Below, in pieces: positions 34,932 through 40,989 of a stretch of 40,989 nt of DNA. Each line of letters starts with the position of its first letter. Position 1 is the stretch's first letter. The position numbers and the translations under genes were made by a program. This DNA comes from Tissierellaceae bacterium (lineage in GTDB: Bacteria > Bacillota > Clostridia > Tissierellales > Tissierellaceae). The notes below the pieces were generated by a model. It searched no databases. It saw nothing but the letters and a program-made list of their open reading frames with translations, and had not been told where the DNA came from. Location of the stretch: contig JALNZV010000018.1 in the NCBI GenBank assembly GCA_023229175.1, forward strand, positions 1 to 40,989, written 5' to 3'.

Positions 34932-36437
34932 TTAGTTTGCACCGGCCATCATTAATCCAATTCTGTTTTCATCAAAATCGGACTTGTCCATTTCTCCAAC
35001 GATGCCGCCCTTGTATATGACTGCTATTCTATCAGATAGGTAATTGATTTCCGATAATTCCGTTGAAATCAGAAGAACTGCTGCTCCATCTTCCTTAGCC
35101 TTTATTATCTCTTGGTGGATAAATTCAGTAGCACCTATATCTACGCCTCGAGTAGGCTGTACTGCTATTAGCAGCTTTGGCAATTTGTGTATTTCTCTAG
35201 CAACAACAACTTTTTGCTGATTTCCTCCTGATAGTTTTTTAGCCTCAGCATGTCTGCCGGGGGTTTTGATTGAATATTTTGAAATCATGTCATCTGCATG
35301 TTTGTTTATGACATTAAAATCAAAGAATAAAGTTTTTCTATATGGTTTTTTATAATAGTCTTTTAATATCAAGTTTTCAGATACAGAAAAGTCTAATATC
35401 AATCCTCTCTTGTGCCTATCCTCGGGAATATACCCCACTCCCATTTTCACAATCTCTTCTATGGTATTTTCTGTTATATCTTTTCCATCTAATAATATGG
35501 TTCCAGAACTGGCCTTCATCAAGCCTACTATTACCTCCGCCAACTCTTTTTGTCCATTGCCATCTACCCCTGCAATTCCCAATACTTCTCCAGAGTTTAC
35601 TGTAAGACTAATATCATTTAAGGATTTTTCACCTTTCTCGCCCTCATGGGATAGGGATTCTATTTCTAAAATAGGTTCCCCTACCTTGTATTCTTGTTTT
35701 CTTTCTATGGGCATTAATTCTCTACCTATCATAAATCTAGCCAATTCAAGTTCATTGGTGTCTTTAGTATCAATGGTTTTGGTGACTTTGCCATCTCTAA
35801 GGACAGTAACTCTATCACATACAAACATTACTTCCTTCAATTTGTGAGTGATGAGAATAATCGACATCCCATCTTCGGCCATGATTTTTAACGTGGTAAA
35901 AAGTTCCTCAGTTTCCTGGGGTGTTAAGACTGCAGTGGGCTCGTCCATTATGAGAAGCTTGGCTCCCCTATACAAAGCCTTGACTATTTCCACCCTTTGC
36001 TGTTGACCAACGGACAAATTTCCAACCTTTGAGTCCAAAGAAATCTCCATTCCGTACTTTTTTGCGATTTCAGATATTTCCTTTTTTAGTTTCTCTTCTT
36101 TAATCACCAGGCCTTTTTCTTTACCCATCCCCATGATTATATTTTCCAACACCGTATGAACTGGCACCAACATGAAGTGCTGATGTATCATGCCGATTCC
36201 CAAGTCAATGGCATCTTTTGAAGACCTAAGATTTAGTTTTTTGTCTTCAAAAAATATTTCTCCCTTATCCGGTTGATATAAACCGTAGAGAACGTTCATC
36301 AAAGTTGATTTTCCTGCGCCGTTCTCACCAAGCAGAGAATGAATCTCTCCCTTTTTTACTTCCAAATTGACATCTTCATTGGCAGCTAATGTACCAAAGT
36401 ACTTAGAGATTGATACCATTCTTAGTATAGTATTCAT
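34932..36437 (-). CDS. ABC transporter ATPase with two nucleotide-binding domains
   Basis: This 501-residue ATPase has two ABC cassettes. The first has a complete Walker A (GENGAGKST, ~38-46), signature LSVGQQQR and Walker B LLIMDEPTAVLTP. The second has a degenerate Walker A (GVDGNGQKEL), signature LSGGNQQK and Walker B LLIAVQPTRGVDIG with Gln in place of the usual acidic residue, as is normal for the Rbs/BMP group. One competent and one weak site suggest an asymmetric cycle. It powers the nucleoside importer and is first in its operon, with the ATG at 36437 behind AGGAGG and a near-consensus promoter about 160 nt upstream. Confidence 0.95.
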   Translation of the reverse strand: MNTILRMVSISKYFGTLAANEDVNLEVKKGEIHSLLGENGAGKSTLMNVLYGLYQPDKGEIFFEDKKLNLRSSKDAIDLGIGMIHQHFMLVPVHTVLENIIMGMGKEKGLVIKEEKLKKEISEIAKKYGMEISLDSKVGNLSVGQQQRVEIVKALYRGAKLLIMDEPTAVLTPQETEELFTTLKIMAEDGMSIILITHKLKEVMFVCDRVTVLRDGKVTKTIDTKDTNELELARFMIGRELMPIERKQEYKVGEPILEIESLSHEGEKGEKSLNDISLTVNSGEVLGIAGVDGNGQKELAEVIVGLMKASSGTILLDGKDITENTIEEIVKMGVGYIPEDRHKRGLILDFSVSENLILKDYYKKPYRKTLFFDFNVINKHADDMISKYSIKTPGRHAEAKKLSGGNQQKVVVAREIHKLPKLLIAVQPTRGVDIGATEFIHQEIIKAKEDGAAVLLISTELSEINYLSDRIAVIYKGGIVGEMDKSDFDENRIGLMMAGAN

Positions 36438-36595
36438 ATTACCCTCCTATGCCTTAATAGTTTTGCGTATAGTGCTGTTCATTGTTTCAATAAACTTTTT
36501 TAATTTCCTTTGTAGGAATTATACAAAAATAATAATATAAAAAGCTTTTTTTTGTGTTTTTCCTATAAGTTACTAATATATCTTTACTTAAAGTC

Positions 36596-36624
36596 ATTTT
36601 AGCACTTTATTCCAATGGTGTCAA
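36596..36624 (-). promoter_or_regulatory. Near-consensus sigma-A promoter of the importer operon
   Basis: TTGACA (36624-36619) and TAAAAT (36601-36596) on the minus strand are spaced by 17 nt. The resulting leader is about 150 nt and AT-rich with an AAAAAGCTTTTT palindrome; no purine riboswitch core is visible. The rest of the 314-nt gap before 36752 holds the divergent promoter and an inverted repeat. Confidence 0.7.
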
Positions 36625-36638
36625 TAATTTATAATGTT

Positions 36639-36653
36639 AGACAAAAGTTGTCT
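36639..36653. repeat. Inverted repeat between divergent promoters (possible operator)
   Basis: AGACAA-AAG-TTGTCT lies between the minus-strand importer promoter (-35 at 36624) and the plus-strand promoter (-10 at 36708). A dimeric regulator here could control both directions. It is short, so chance is possible. Confidence 0.35.
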
Positions 36654-36704
36654 TTGTGTAGTTTCTATAAATACTAAACTAAATGGGTATTTCTGCAAAA
36701 ACTA

Positions 36705-36713
36705 TGTTATAAT
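36705..36713 (+). promoter_or_regulatory. Extended -10 promoter of the FAH-family gene
   Basis: TGTTATAAT is a perfect extended -10 about 40 nt before the ATG. No clear -35 is seen, as tolerated with an extended -10. Confidence 0.5.
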
Positions 36714-36751
36714 TATAAAAAAACAAATTAGGGATATTAGGAGATGAGAAA

Positions 36752-37648
36752 ATGAAGTTTATTTCATATGAAGTTGGAGGAAGCGAAGAGTACGGCATTT
36801 TGAACTTAGATAATACAAAGATAACTCCCATGGGAATTTTGTTAAACGACATGGGCAAAGAGTTACCTGCAAATTTATTAGATTATATACAAAAGTATTC
36901 CCACAGCTTAAATGCTGCTTTATTCGACAAAATGAAAATCTTTAAGGATATGGGGGTTTCTTTAGAGGATGTAAAAGTAACTTCACCTATTAAATACCCA
37001 AGGAGAAATGTATTTTGTCTAGGCAAAAATTATGTGGACCATGCTATGGAAGTGAAGAGTATACCAAGTGGCAGTGCTGAAGTACCAGAAGAGCCAATTT
37101 ATTTTACTAAAATAGCAGACCCCGCCATTGGACAAATGGATGAGTTCCCCATTCCTGTGGATTATACAAATAAAATCGACTATGAAGTGGAATTGGCAGT
37201 TATAATAGGCAAAGATGGAAAAGATATTTTACCAGAACAAGCAGAGGATTATATATTTGGATATACCATTGGCAATGATATATCGGCTAGGGATATCCAA
37301 ACAAAACACGTCCAATGGTTTAAAGGAAAGAGTCTAGACGGATTTACCTCCTTAGGCCCTTATATAGTGGATAAATCGGAAATAAGGTTTCCTGTAGAAC
37401 TAGACATCATTTGTAAGGTAAATGGTGATATAAGGCAAAACTCCAATACTAGAAACTTAATATTTGATATACCAACTATTATCTCAGACCTATCGAAAGG
37501 CCTTACATTAAGGGCAGGAGATATTATACTGACAGGTACTCCCGCAGGAGTTGGCATGGGTTTTGAGCCGCCAAAGTTTTTAAAATCTGGCGATGTGGTG
37601 GAATGTTATGTTGAGAGCATTGGAACTTTGGTAAATTTAGCTAAATAG
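36752..37648 (+). CDS. Fumarylacetoacetate hydrolase family protein
   Basis: This 298-residue cytoplasmic enzyme has an N-terminal cap (~1-85) and then the FAH core: FCLGKNYVDHAMEVK, EPIYFTKIADPAIG, DYEVELAVIIGKDGKDI with a metal-binding Glu, GYTIGNDISARDIQ, and the C-terminal TGTPAGVGMG. Family members use Mg2+ or Mn2+ to hydrolyse or decarboxylate acylpyruvates and oxaloacetate, or to isomerise degradation products of aromatic compounds; oxaloacetate decarboxylase and acylpyruvase are the likeliest housekeeping activities. Its exact substrate cannot be read. It is the first plus-strand gene after a long minus-strand run, is divergent from the nucleoside importer, and has AGGAG before ATG 36752. 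Confidence 0.93.
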   Translation: MKFISYEVGGSEEYGILNLDNTKITPMGILLNDMGKELPANLLDYIQKYSHSLNAALFDKMKIFKDMGVSLEDVKVTSPIKYPRRNVFCLGKNYVDHAMEVKSIPSGSAEVPEEPIYFTKIADPAIGQMDEFPIPVDYTNKIDYEVELAVIIGKDGKDILPEQAEDYIFGYTIGNDISARDIQTKHVQWFKGKSLDGFTSLGPYIVDKSEIRFPVELDIICKVNGDIRQNSNTRNLIFDIPTIISDLSKGLTLRAGDIILTGTPAGVGMGFEPPKFLKSGDVVECYVESIGTLVNLAK

Positions 37649-37651
37649 AAA

Positions 37652-37674
37652 GAGGACAGCCATCGGTTGTCCTC
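37652..37674 (+). terminator. Intrinsic terminator after the FAH-family gene
   Basis: A 10-bp stem with one G-T pair (GAGGACAGCC 37652-37661, GGTTGTCCTC 37665-37674) and a 3-nt loop is followed by CCAAATTTTTCTTC. It may also stop minus-strand transcripts of the DUF438 gene. Confidence 0.8.
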
Positions 37675-37696
37675 CCAAATTTTTCTTCATATATGG

Positions 37697-38950
37697 TTAA
37701 TGCTTTTTCCAAGCTGCAAGTCTCTGGGTACCTTCTAGGCTTCTAATCCTTGTAACATCCTGCATCATTTCCAGTACTCCCTTAAAATTACCTTCATCAT
37801 CCCTAACCGCTGTGAAATTAATATAAATAAATTTCTCACCTGTATCAATCCAAAATTCGGCCTCGTCCTGCACTCCCTCCCTAAATTCATTGATGACACC
37901 CATTACCTTATCTAAGCTCTCCTTAGGATGGCAGTTTTGAACTTCACGGCCTATGACCCCTGGACTCCTAGGGAATATTCTGTGCTTAGTATCTGTATAG
38001 AATCTGACAATTTCGTTTTCATCTATAAAAGATAAATCTATTTTTAAATGTTTAAAAATTAGATTAATTTGTTCTAAAGTCAACTGTCCTCTGCTAACTT
38101 CTAATACAGAATCGCTGGATAAATCTTGTATTATTCCGTGTTTACTCAATAATTGGGATAAATCTTTTATGAGACTGTCATTTACTTCATTTTCACCCTT
38201 TTGACCCCTTTTAAAAGAATCTTTATATGCAGGCGGTGTATCAATGAGGCAGTAACCAATTTCATCGTCTCCGCTTCTCATGATTATAAATTCCTCATCT
38301 GTAATCAGATTCATTGATGTTGGATATAGAATCTCCTCTTCCTTAACCATCATCTCCTCAATCATATCAATAAGATTCTGTTGCATTCCTAGAAACTCTT
38401 CTTCACTTCCTTCTTTTAGAAATACCCTTCCCTTATTTATCATAGCCTCAATATTATCTTCCAATGTCCACATGACTTTTGTAGGTTTATCAAAATCCTT
38501 CTTTTCTAAAATAGGATAGAGTTGATTTTGCTTTCTTGCAAAGTGGACCTTTATCTCCCCAAGTTTTTCGTATACTTCTTCCCATGGATTTCTAATAAAT
38601 TTCTTAGGCAGCATTTCTTTCATCTCCATGAGCAAGGACCTTATGACTTTTACTTCCTTTATATAAGTGTTAATAGGATGTCCCTCTGGAGGATCTAATC
38701 TATCGAAGGTTCTTATATCTGCGAATATTTCCAACATTTCGTCTAGTTTATCGGTTATTTCTTCGTCTGTAATTCCAAAGCTCGTAAGCAACTGTTCGGA
38801 TAAAACAAATTCCTGTCCAGATACATTATCAAAGCTTGAATTAGCCAATTCCCTAGCCTCTTTTAATGTGGTTCTTCCCTTTAAATAATCTAGTTTTATA
38901 TCGAGCATATTCTTTATCTTTTCATCATCTGTGCCAATAAGTTTTTTCAT
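37697..38950 (-). CDS. DUF438, hemerythrin-like and PAS domain protein
   Basis: This 417-residue protein has an N-terminal DUF438 helical domain (~10-80), a hemerythrin-like bundle (~85-235) and a C-terminal PAS_10-type domain (~300-405, DLSFIDENEIVRFYTD and INFTAVRDDEGNFKGVLEMM). Such proteins are presumed cytoplasmic sensors of oxygen, nitric oxide or redox state. The expected His ligands are sparse: I see H91 and H136, while the segment VMWTLEDNIEAM lacks a His, so a full di-iron site is uncertain. I choose ATG 38950 (MKKLIGTDDEKIKN) because AAAGGA lies 7 nt upstream; an upstream ATG at 38986 touches its RBS, and a longer reading to 39094 crosses AT-rich upstream DNA. No output domain is present, so it probably works with a partner. 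Confidence 0.85.
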   Translation of the reverse strand: MKKLIGTDDEKIKNMLDIKLDYLKGRTTLKEARELANSSFDNVSGQEFVLSEQLLTSFGITDEEITDKLDEMLEIFADIRTFDRLDPPEGHPINTYIKEVKVIRSLLMEMKEMLPKKFIRNPWEEVYEKLGEIKVHFARKQNQLYPILEKKDFDKPTKVMWTLEDNIEAMINKGRVFLKEGSEEEFLGMQQNLIDMIEEMMVKEEEILYPTSMNLITDEEFIIMRSGDDEIGYCLIDTPPAYKDSFKRGQKGENEVNDSLIKDLSQLLSKHGIIQDLSSDSVLEVSRGQLTLEQINLIFKHLKIDLSFIDENEIVRFYTDTKHRIFPRSPGVIGREVQNCHPKESLDKVMGVINEFREGVQDEAEFWIDTGEKFIYINFTAVRDDEGNFKGVLEMMQDVTRIRSLEGTQRLAAWKKH

Positions 38951-39160
38951 CTTTATGTCCTTTAATTCTATATTCAAGCATCTCATCCTCTCAACGTTTT
39001 TAGTAATGATATTATATATCAATTGATAATTATTGTCAATTAGAGATGTATATTTTACTGTTATAAATAAGGAATACATCCCTAAGATATTCACATATTA
39101 TAACAACATATAATACACTGTAGTATATAAATTTAAAAATATATTGATAGGAGTATGTCA

Positions 39161-39532
39161 ATGAATAATAATGCTAAACTCATGAGCATAGTTTTTGATT
39201 TGGGTGAACCACTGTTCACAAGGGAATACCCTTCTGATATTGTCCAGTTTCAAACTTTTACTACGGTTCAAACAAATACGCCTATATGGACGCCTGGTGC
39301 TAATAATAGTATTTACCTCACTGCACTGCAAATTTCTTCTCTAGCTCCCGTTGTTGTAGAAATAAATAGGGAAAACAATTCCCCTTTTATGTCTATAGCC
39401 ATCACTGATACCCTTGCTACTTACGGAATAAGCTTTTCTTCACCAATTAAATTTAATCCAGATGAGATAATTTCCATTACCACCAGTGCTGCAAGTACAG
39501 TTAGTATCACCCTCTTAGGTTATGAACTTTAA
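39161..39532 (+). CDS. Unrecognised beta-rich protein A (123 residues)
   Basis: I do not recognise this protein. The start is ATG 39161, chosen because AGGAG lies 7 nt upstream; an in-frame ATG two codons earlier is too near. The product has no signal peptide, membrane segment or cysteine, and is rich in Ser, Thr and short alternating hydrophobic stretches, so it is probably a beta-sandwich. Fixed points are IWTP at 42-45, LTALQISS, FSSPIKF (~92-98) and a final SITLLGYEL. The same points occur in the protein encoded 33 nt downstream, so the two are paralogues. Both are on the plus strand beside mobile-element relics and opposite to their surroundings. A structural, spore-surface or phage-tail-like role is only a guess. 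Confidence 0.8.
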   Translation: MNNNAKLMSIVFDLGEPLFTREYPSDIVQFQTFTTVQTNTPIWTPGANNSIYLTALQISSLAPVVVEINRENNSPFMSIAITDTLATYGISFSSPIKFNPDEIISITTSAASTVSITLLGYEL

Positions 39533-39565
39533 TTTACTGGTAGACAATAAAAGGAGAGTTATATA

Positions 39566-40456
39566 ATGGATCATAATATTGAAACCAAGAATTACGTACC
39601 TACTTCCAGTGAGCAGGCACTGTTAAATATTACAGAAAGTTCCAATATTATTAAATATTTTACCCTAGGCATTCAACCTTCGAAGACCATTCTATGGACA
39701 CCAGAGCTGCAAAAAAGTATTTTTGTCACATCTGTTCAAATATCTGCTCCATTAGGGGTGTCTATTATACTAAGTGATGGCAATATGAGCTTTTTGTCCT
39801 TGAAAGTAACGCGACCCTTCAACAATGCAGGCAAAGTATTCTCCTCGCCATTTAGGCTTGCTACTGATAATTCTCTTTCGGTCAGCACCTCTGATGAGGA
39901 AATACTGTGTGATACTTTTGGTGCCATAACTGCCACTCAAGTTGCTTACAATGGTAGAAGTGATTTTACAAATGTCAATAACGCAATAGGGCTTTCCAAC
40001 GGGACATTGTGTTCTTTAAACTCAAGCCTTCTTAATCAAACTGCTGGAAGGCTTATTTTGAGCTATAGCATGTTGCCAAATGAGTACAAGTATTTAGATA
40101 TACAGCAAGTCATAATAAAATACTATTGTCGCCTTAATTTAACCCTTGCCGTAGGAGTTAGCTCTATGATTCTTTATTGGCGACCAGATAATCAGGCTAA
40201 TTGGATTGAGTTACAGGAAATAGATTTATCCGTCATTGGAACGTCAAATCATTTAGTCAACCCGCTTGAGCATGATATTACAGATATAGTACTTGAAGCA
40301 TCTGACCCATGGGATGTAATCAATAACTTACAAACGTCCTTTGTAGGGGCACATACTGGCCTAGGCCTTGGAAATACTGTGCAGCTAGATGCTATAGAAA
40401 TTGAAATTTGTATGTCTGGGAAAAATGCAATTACTATTTTTGGATATGAGGCCTAG
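39566..40456 (+). CDS. Unrecognised beta-rich protein B (296 residues), paralogue of A with an inserted domain
   Basis: I do not recognise this protein either. Residues ~25-112 match the first protein: LWTP (43-46), SIFVTSVQIS, VFSSPFRL (~91-98) and SVSTSDEE. The last 10 residues (AITIFGYEA) match its C-terminus (SITLLGYEL). Between them, at ~113-284, is an extra region with no counterpart, including SYSMLPNEYKYLDIQ, ILYWRPDNQANWIELQEIDL and NTVQLDAIEIEI. It looks like a second beta-sandwich, perhaps ligand- or sugar-binding. No signal peptide or transmembrane helix is present; three or more cysteines lie in the insert. AAGGAGA precedes ATG 39566. It forms an operon-like pair with the smaller gene. 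Confidence 0.8.
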   Translation: MDHNIETKNYVPTSSEQALLNITESSNIIKYFTLGIQPSKTILWTPELQKSIFVTSVQISAPLGVSIILSDGNMSFLSLKVTRPFNNAGKVFSSPFRLATDNSLSVSTSDEEILCDTFGAITATQVAYNGRSDFTNVNNAIGLSNGTLCSLNSSLLNQTAGRLILSYSMLPNEYKYLDIQQVIIKYYCRLNLTLAVGVSSMILYWRPDNQANWIELQEIDLSVIGTSNHLVNPLEHDITDIVLEASDPWDVINNLQTSFVGAHTGLGLGNTVQLDAIEIEICMSGKNAITIFGYEA

Positions 40457-40513
40457 TTCGAATATTAGAAAATAAGAATACGCAAGATGATTTACACATC
40501 CGATTTCCCAATT

Positions 40514-40564
40514 GGTCAGGAGGTAAATAATTAATTTATTTACCGACCTCCCACACCACCGTAC
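40514..40564 (-). mobile_element. Group II intron 3' remnant (domain V end and domain VI)
   Basis: The minus strand reads GTACGGTGGTGTGGGAGGTC (40564-40545), followed by a hairpin GGTAAATAA/TTATTTACC and CCTCCTGACC. From memory, bacterial group II introns end with GTACGGTGGTGTGAGAGGTCGG, a domain VI hairpin and CCTCCTACTC, which is nearly this. The 5' half of domain V and a reverse transcriptase are not seen on the side where they should lie, so it is a fragment. It sits between protein B and the Rpn gene in a 258-nt intergenic stretch with no gene otherwise. Confidence 0.5.
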
Positions 40565-40681
40565 AAACAGATAATATTTAAGATAGTTTAAATATCCTTA
40601 CTTTTCAAACCTATACTGTATAGAGTTGGGTAGTATTAGATTTTTACCACTAATTTGTTGCCCATGCTGGGCACACACAAC

Positions 40682-40709
40682 AAATCCTATAGTTTTCACT
40701 ATAGGATTT
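40682..40709 (-). terminator. Hairpin after the Rpn-family gene
   Basis: A perfect 12-bp stem (AAATCCTATAGT 40682-40693, complement 40698-40709) with a 4-nt loop lies 5 nt beyond the stop. The minus-strand tail TTTGTTGTGTGTG is only moderately T-rich. Confidence 0.6.
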
Positions 40710-40714
40710 ATCTG

Positions 40715-40989
40715 TTATATTTCTCTTTGTATGTTTTCAATTTCTTCTACAGGTAATTTTGTGTATTTGGCTACTAAGGCCACCTCCATACCGTCTTTTA
40801 ATAGCTCTTTAGCCATTTCCTTAGCCTTCTTTAATTCTCCCTCTGCTCTTCCTTCTGCTTTACCTTCTGCTTTACCTTCTGCTTTGCCTTCTGCTAATCC
40901 CTTTTCCAATCCAGTTTCATATCCCCTTGACTCTGCATATTTTATCCTTGAGATTTCATCTAACCTTGCCTTTTCCCTTGCATAGTATT
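40715..40989 (-). CDS. Rpn family recombination-promoting nuclease/putative transposase, C-terminus (partial)
   Basis: The frame runs in from the right edge and ends at 40715; only the last ~90 residues are visible. They begin YAREKARLDEISRIKYAES, then GLEKG, the repeated EGKA units, and a C-terminal KAKEMAKELLKDGMEVALVAKYTKLPVEEIENIQREI-type helix pair. This tail is typical of Rpn/PD-(D/E)XK nuclease family transposase-like proteins, whose catalytic domain would be at the N-terminus, out of view. These proteins cut DNA and promote recombination, are common in clostridial genomes and vary in copy number. Whether the unseen part is intact cannot be judged. Confidence 0.75.
   Translation of the reverse strand, partial: YYAREKARLDEISRIKYAESRGYETGLEKGLAEGKAEGKAEGKAEGRAEGELKKAKEMAKELLKDGMEVALVAKYTKLPVEEIENIQREI
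40839..40898 (-). repeat. 12-bp tandem repeat inside the Rpn gene
   Basis: Five copies of a 12-bp unit (minus strand GAAGGTAAAGCA and variants) encode the E-G-K-A repeat. The middle copies at 40851-40862 and 40863-40874 are identical, the outer ones decay. Copy number in multiples of 12 preserves frame. Confidence 0.85.

Noticed and set aside
36438..36595. Purine riboswitch in the leader of the nucleoside importer
   Set aside because: No three-way junction core or conserved loop sequences; the leader is mostly A/T runs.
40839..40898. CRISPR-like repeat array at the right end
   Set aside because: Units are 12 bp, contiguous without spacers and inside a reading frame.

Overview
The window looks like a chromosomal segment of a low-GC, anaerobic, endospore-forming Firmicute of the class Clostridia. 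A Tissierella-like relative is my guess, not a proof. The evidence is strong AT bias, AGGAGG-type ribosome binding sites, frequent TTG/GTG starts, dipicolinate synthase genes (sporulation), a clostridial-type glycogen operon with GlgC plus GlgD, an NfnAB pair, and what looks like a Re-citrate synthase. I see no rRNA, tRNA or CRISPR array.

Layout. Almost everything is on the minus strand, so transcription runs right to left. (1) 1-3574: the 5' end of a cytosine/purine permease-like gene that changes identity partway (chimeric, cut by the window edge), a PucR-type regulator and a MATE exporter. (2) 3681-5941: NfnA and NfnB, an electron-bifurcating transhydrogenase. (3) 6088-8650: phosphoglucomutase, a 53-residue zinc-ribbon protein and a small acidic protein of unknown function. 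(4) 8739-10180: dpaA-dpaB for spore dipicolinate, with a sigma-K-like promoter. (5) 10292-20223: glgB-glgC-glgD-glgA-glgP-pulA, a full set for glycogen synthesis and breakdown, preceded by a putative Mn/heavy-metal exporter and a DMT-family transporter frameshifted in a run of eight T. (6) 22646-30394: Re-type citrate synthase, aconitase, NAD-type isocitrate dehydrogenase and pyruvate carboxylase, the oxidative half-TCA route from pyruvate to 2-oxoglutarate/glutamate, behind a roughly 220-nt leader. (7) 30759-36437: carbamate kinase and a BMP-type nucleoside ABC importer. (8) 36752-38950: a fumarylacetoacetate-hydrolase-family enzyme on the plus strand and a DUF438/hemerythrin-like/PAS protein on the minus strand. 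(9) 39161-40989: an accessory-looking end with two unrecognised, mutually related beta-rich proteins on the plus strand, a likely group II intron 3' remnant, and the C-terminus of an Rpn-family nuclease carrying a 12-bp tandem repeat.

How the genes fit together. The central-carbon genes form a coherent scheme. Phosphoglucomutase and the glg genes store and mobilise glucose. Pyruvate carboxylase, Re-citrate synthase, aconitase and isocitrate dehydrogenase make 2-oxoglutarate and NADH. NfnAB can turn NADH plus reduced ferredoxin into NADPH for biosynthesis. Glycogen and dipicolinate genes lie adjacent, as expected if stored glucose supports sporulation. The PucR regulator, the permease fragment, the nucleoside ABC importer and carbamate kinase suggest salvage or catabolism of purines or similar N-heterocycles, although their ends are not physically joined.

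The most novel material is the right-end protein pair, where the larger protein looks like the smaller one with a second beta domain inserted near its C-terminus. Next come the permease chimera at the left edge, the T8 frameshift and the repeat-bearing leader of the citrate synthase operon.
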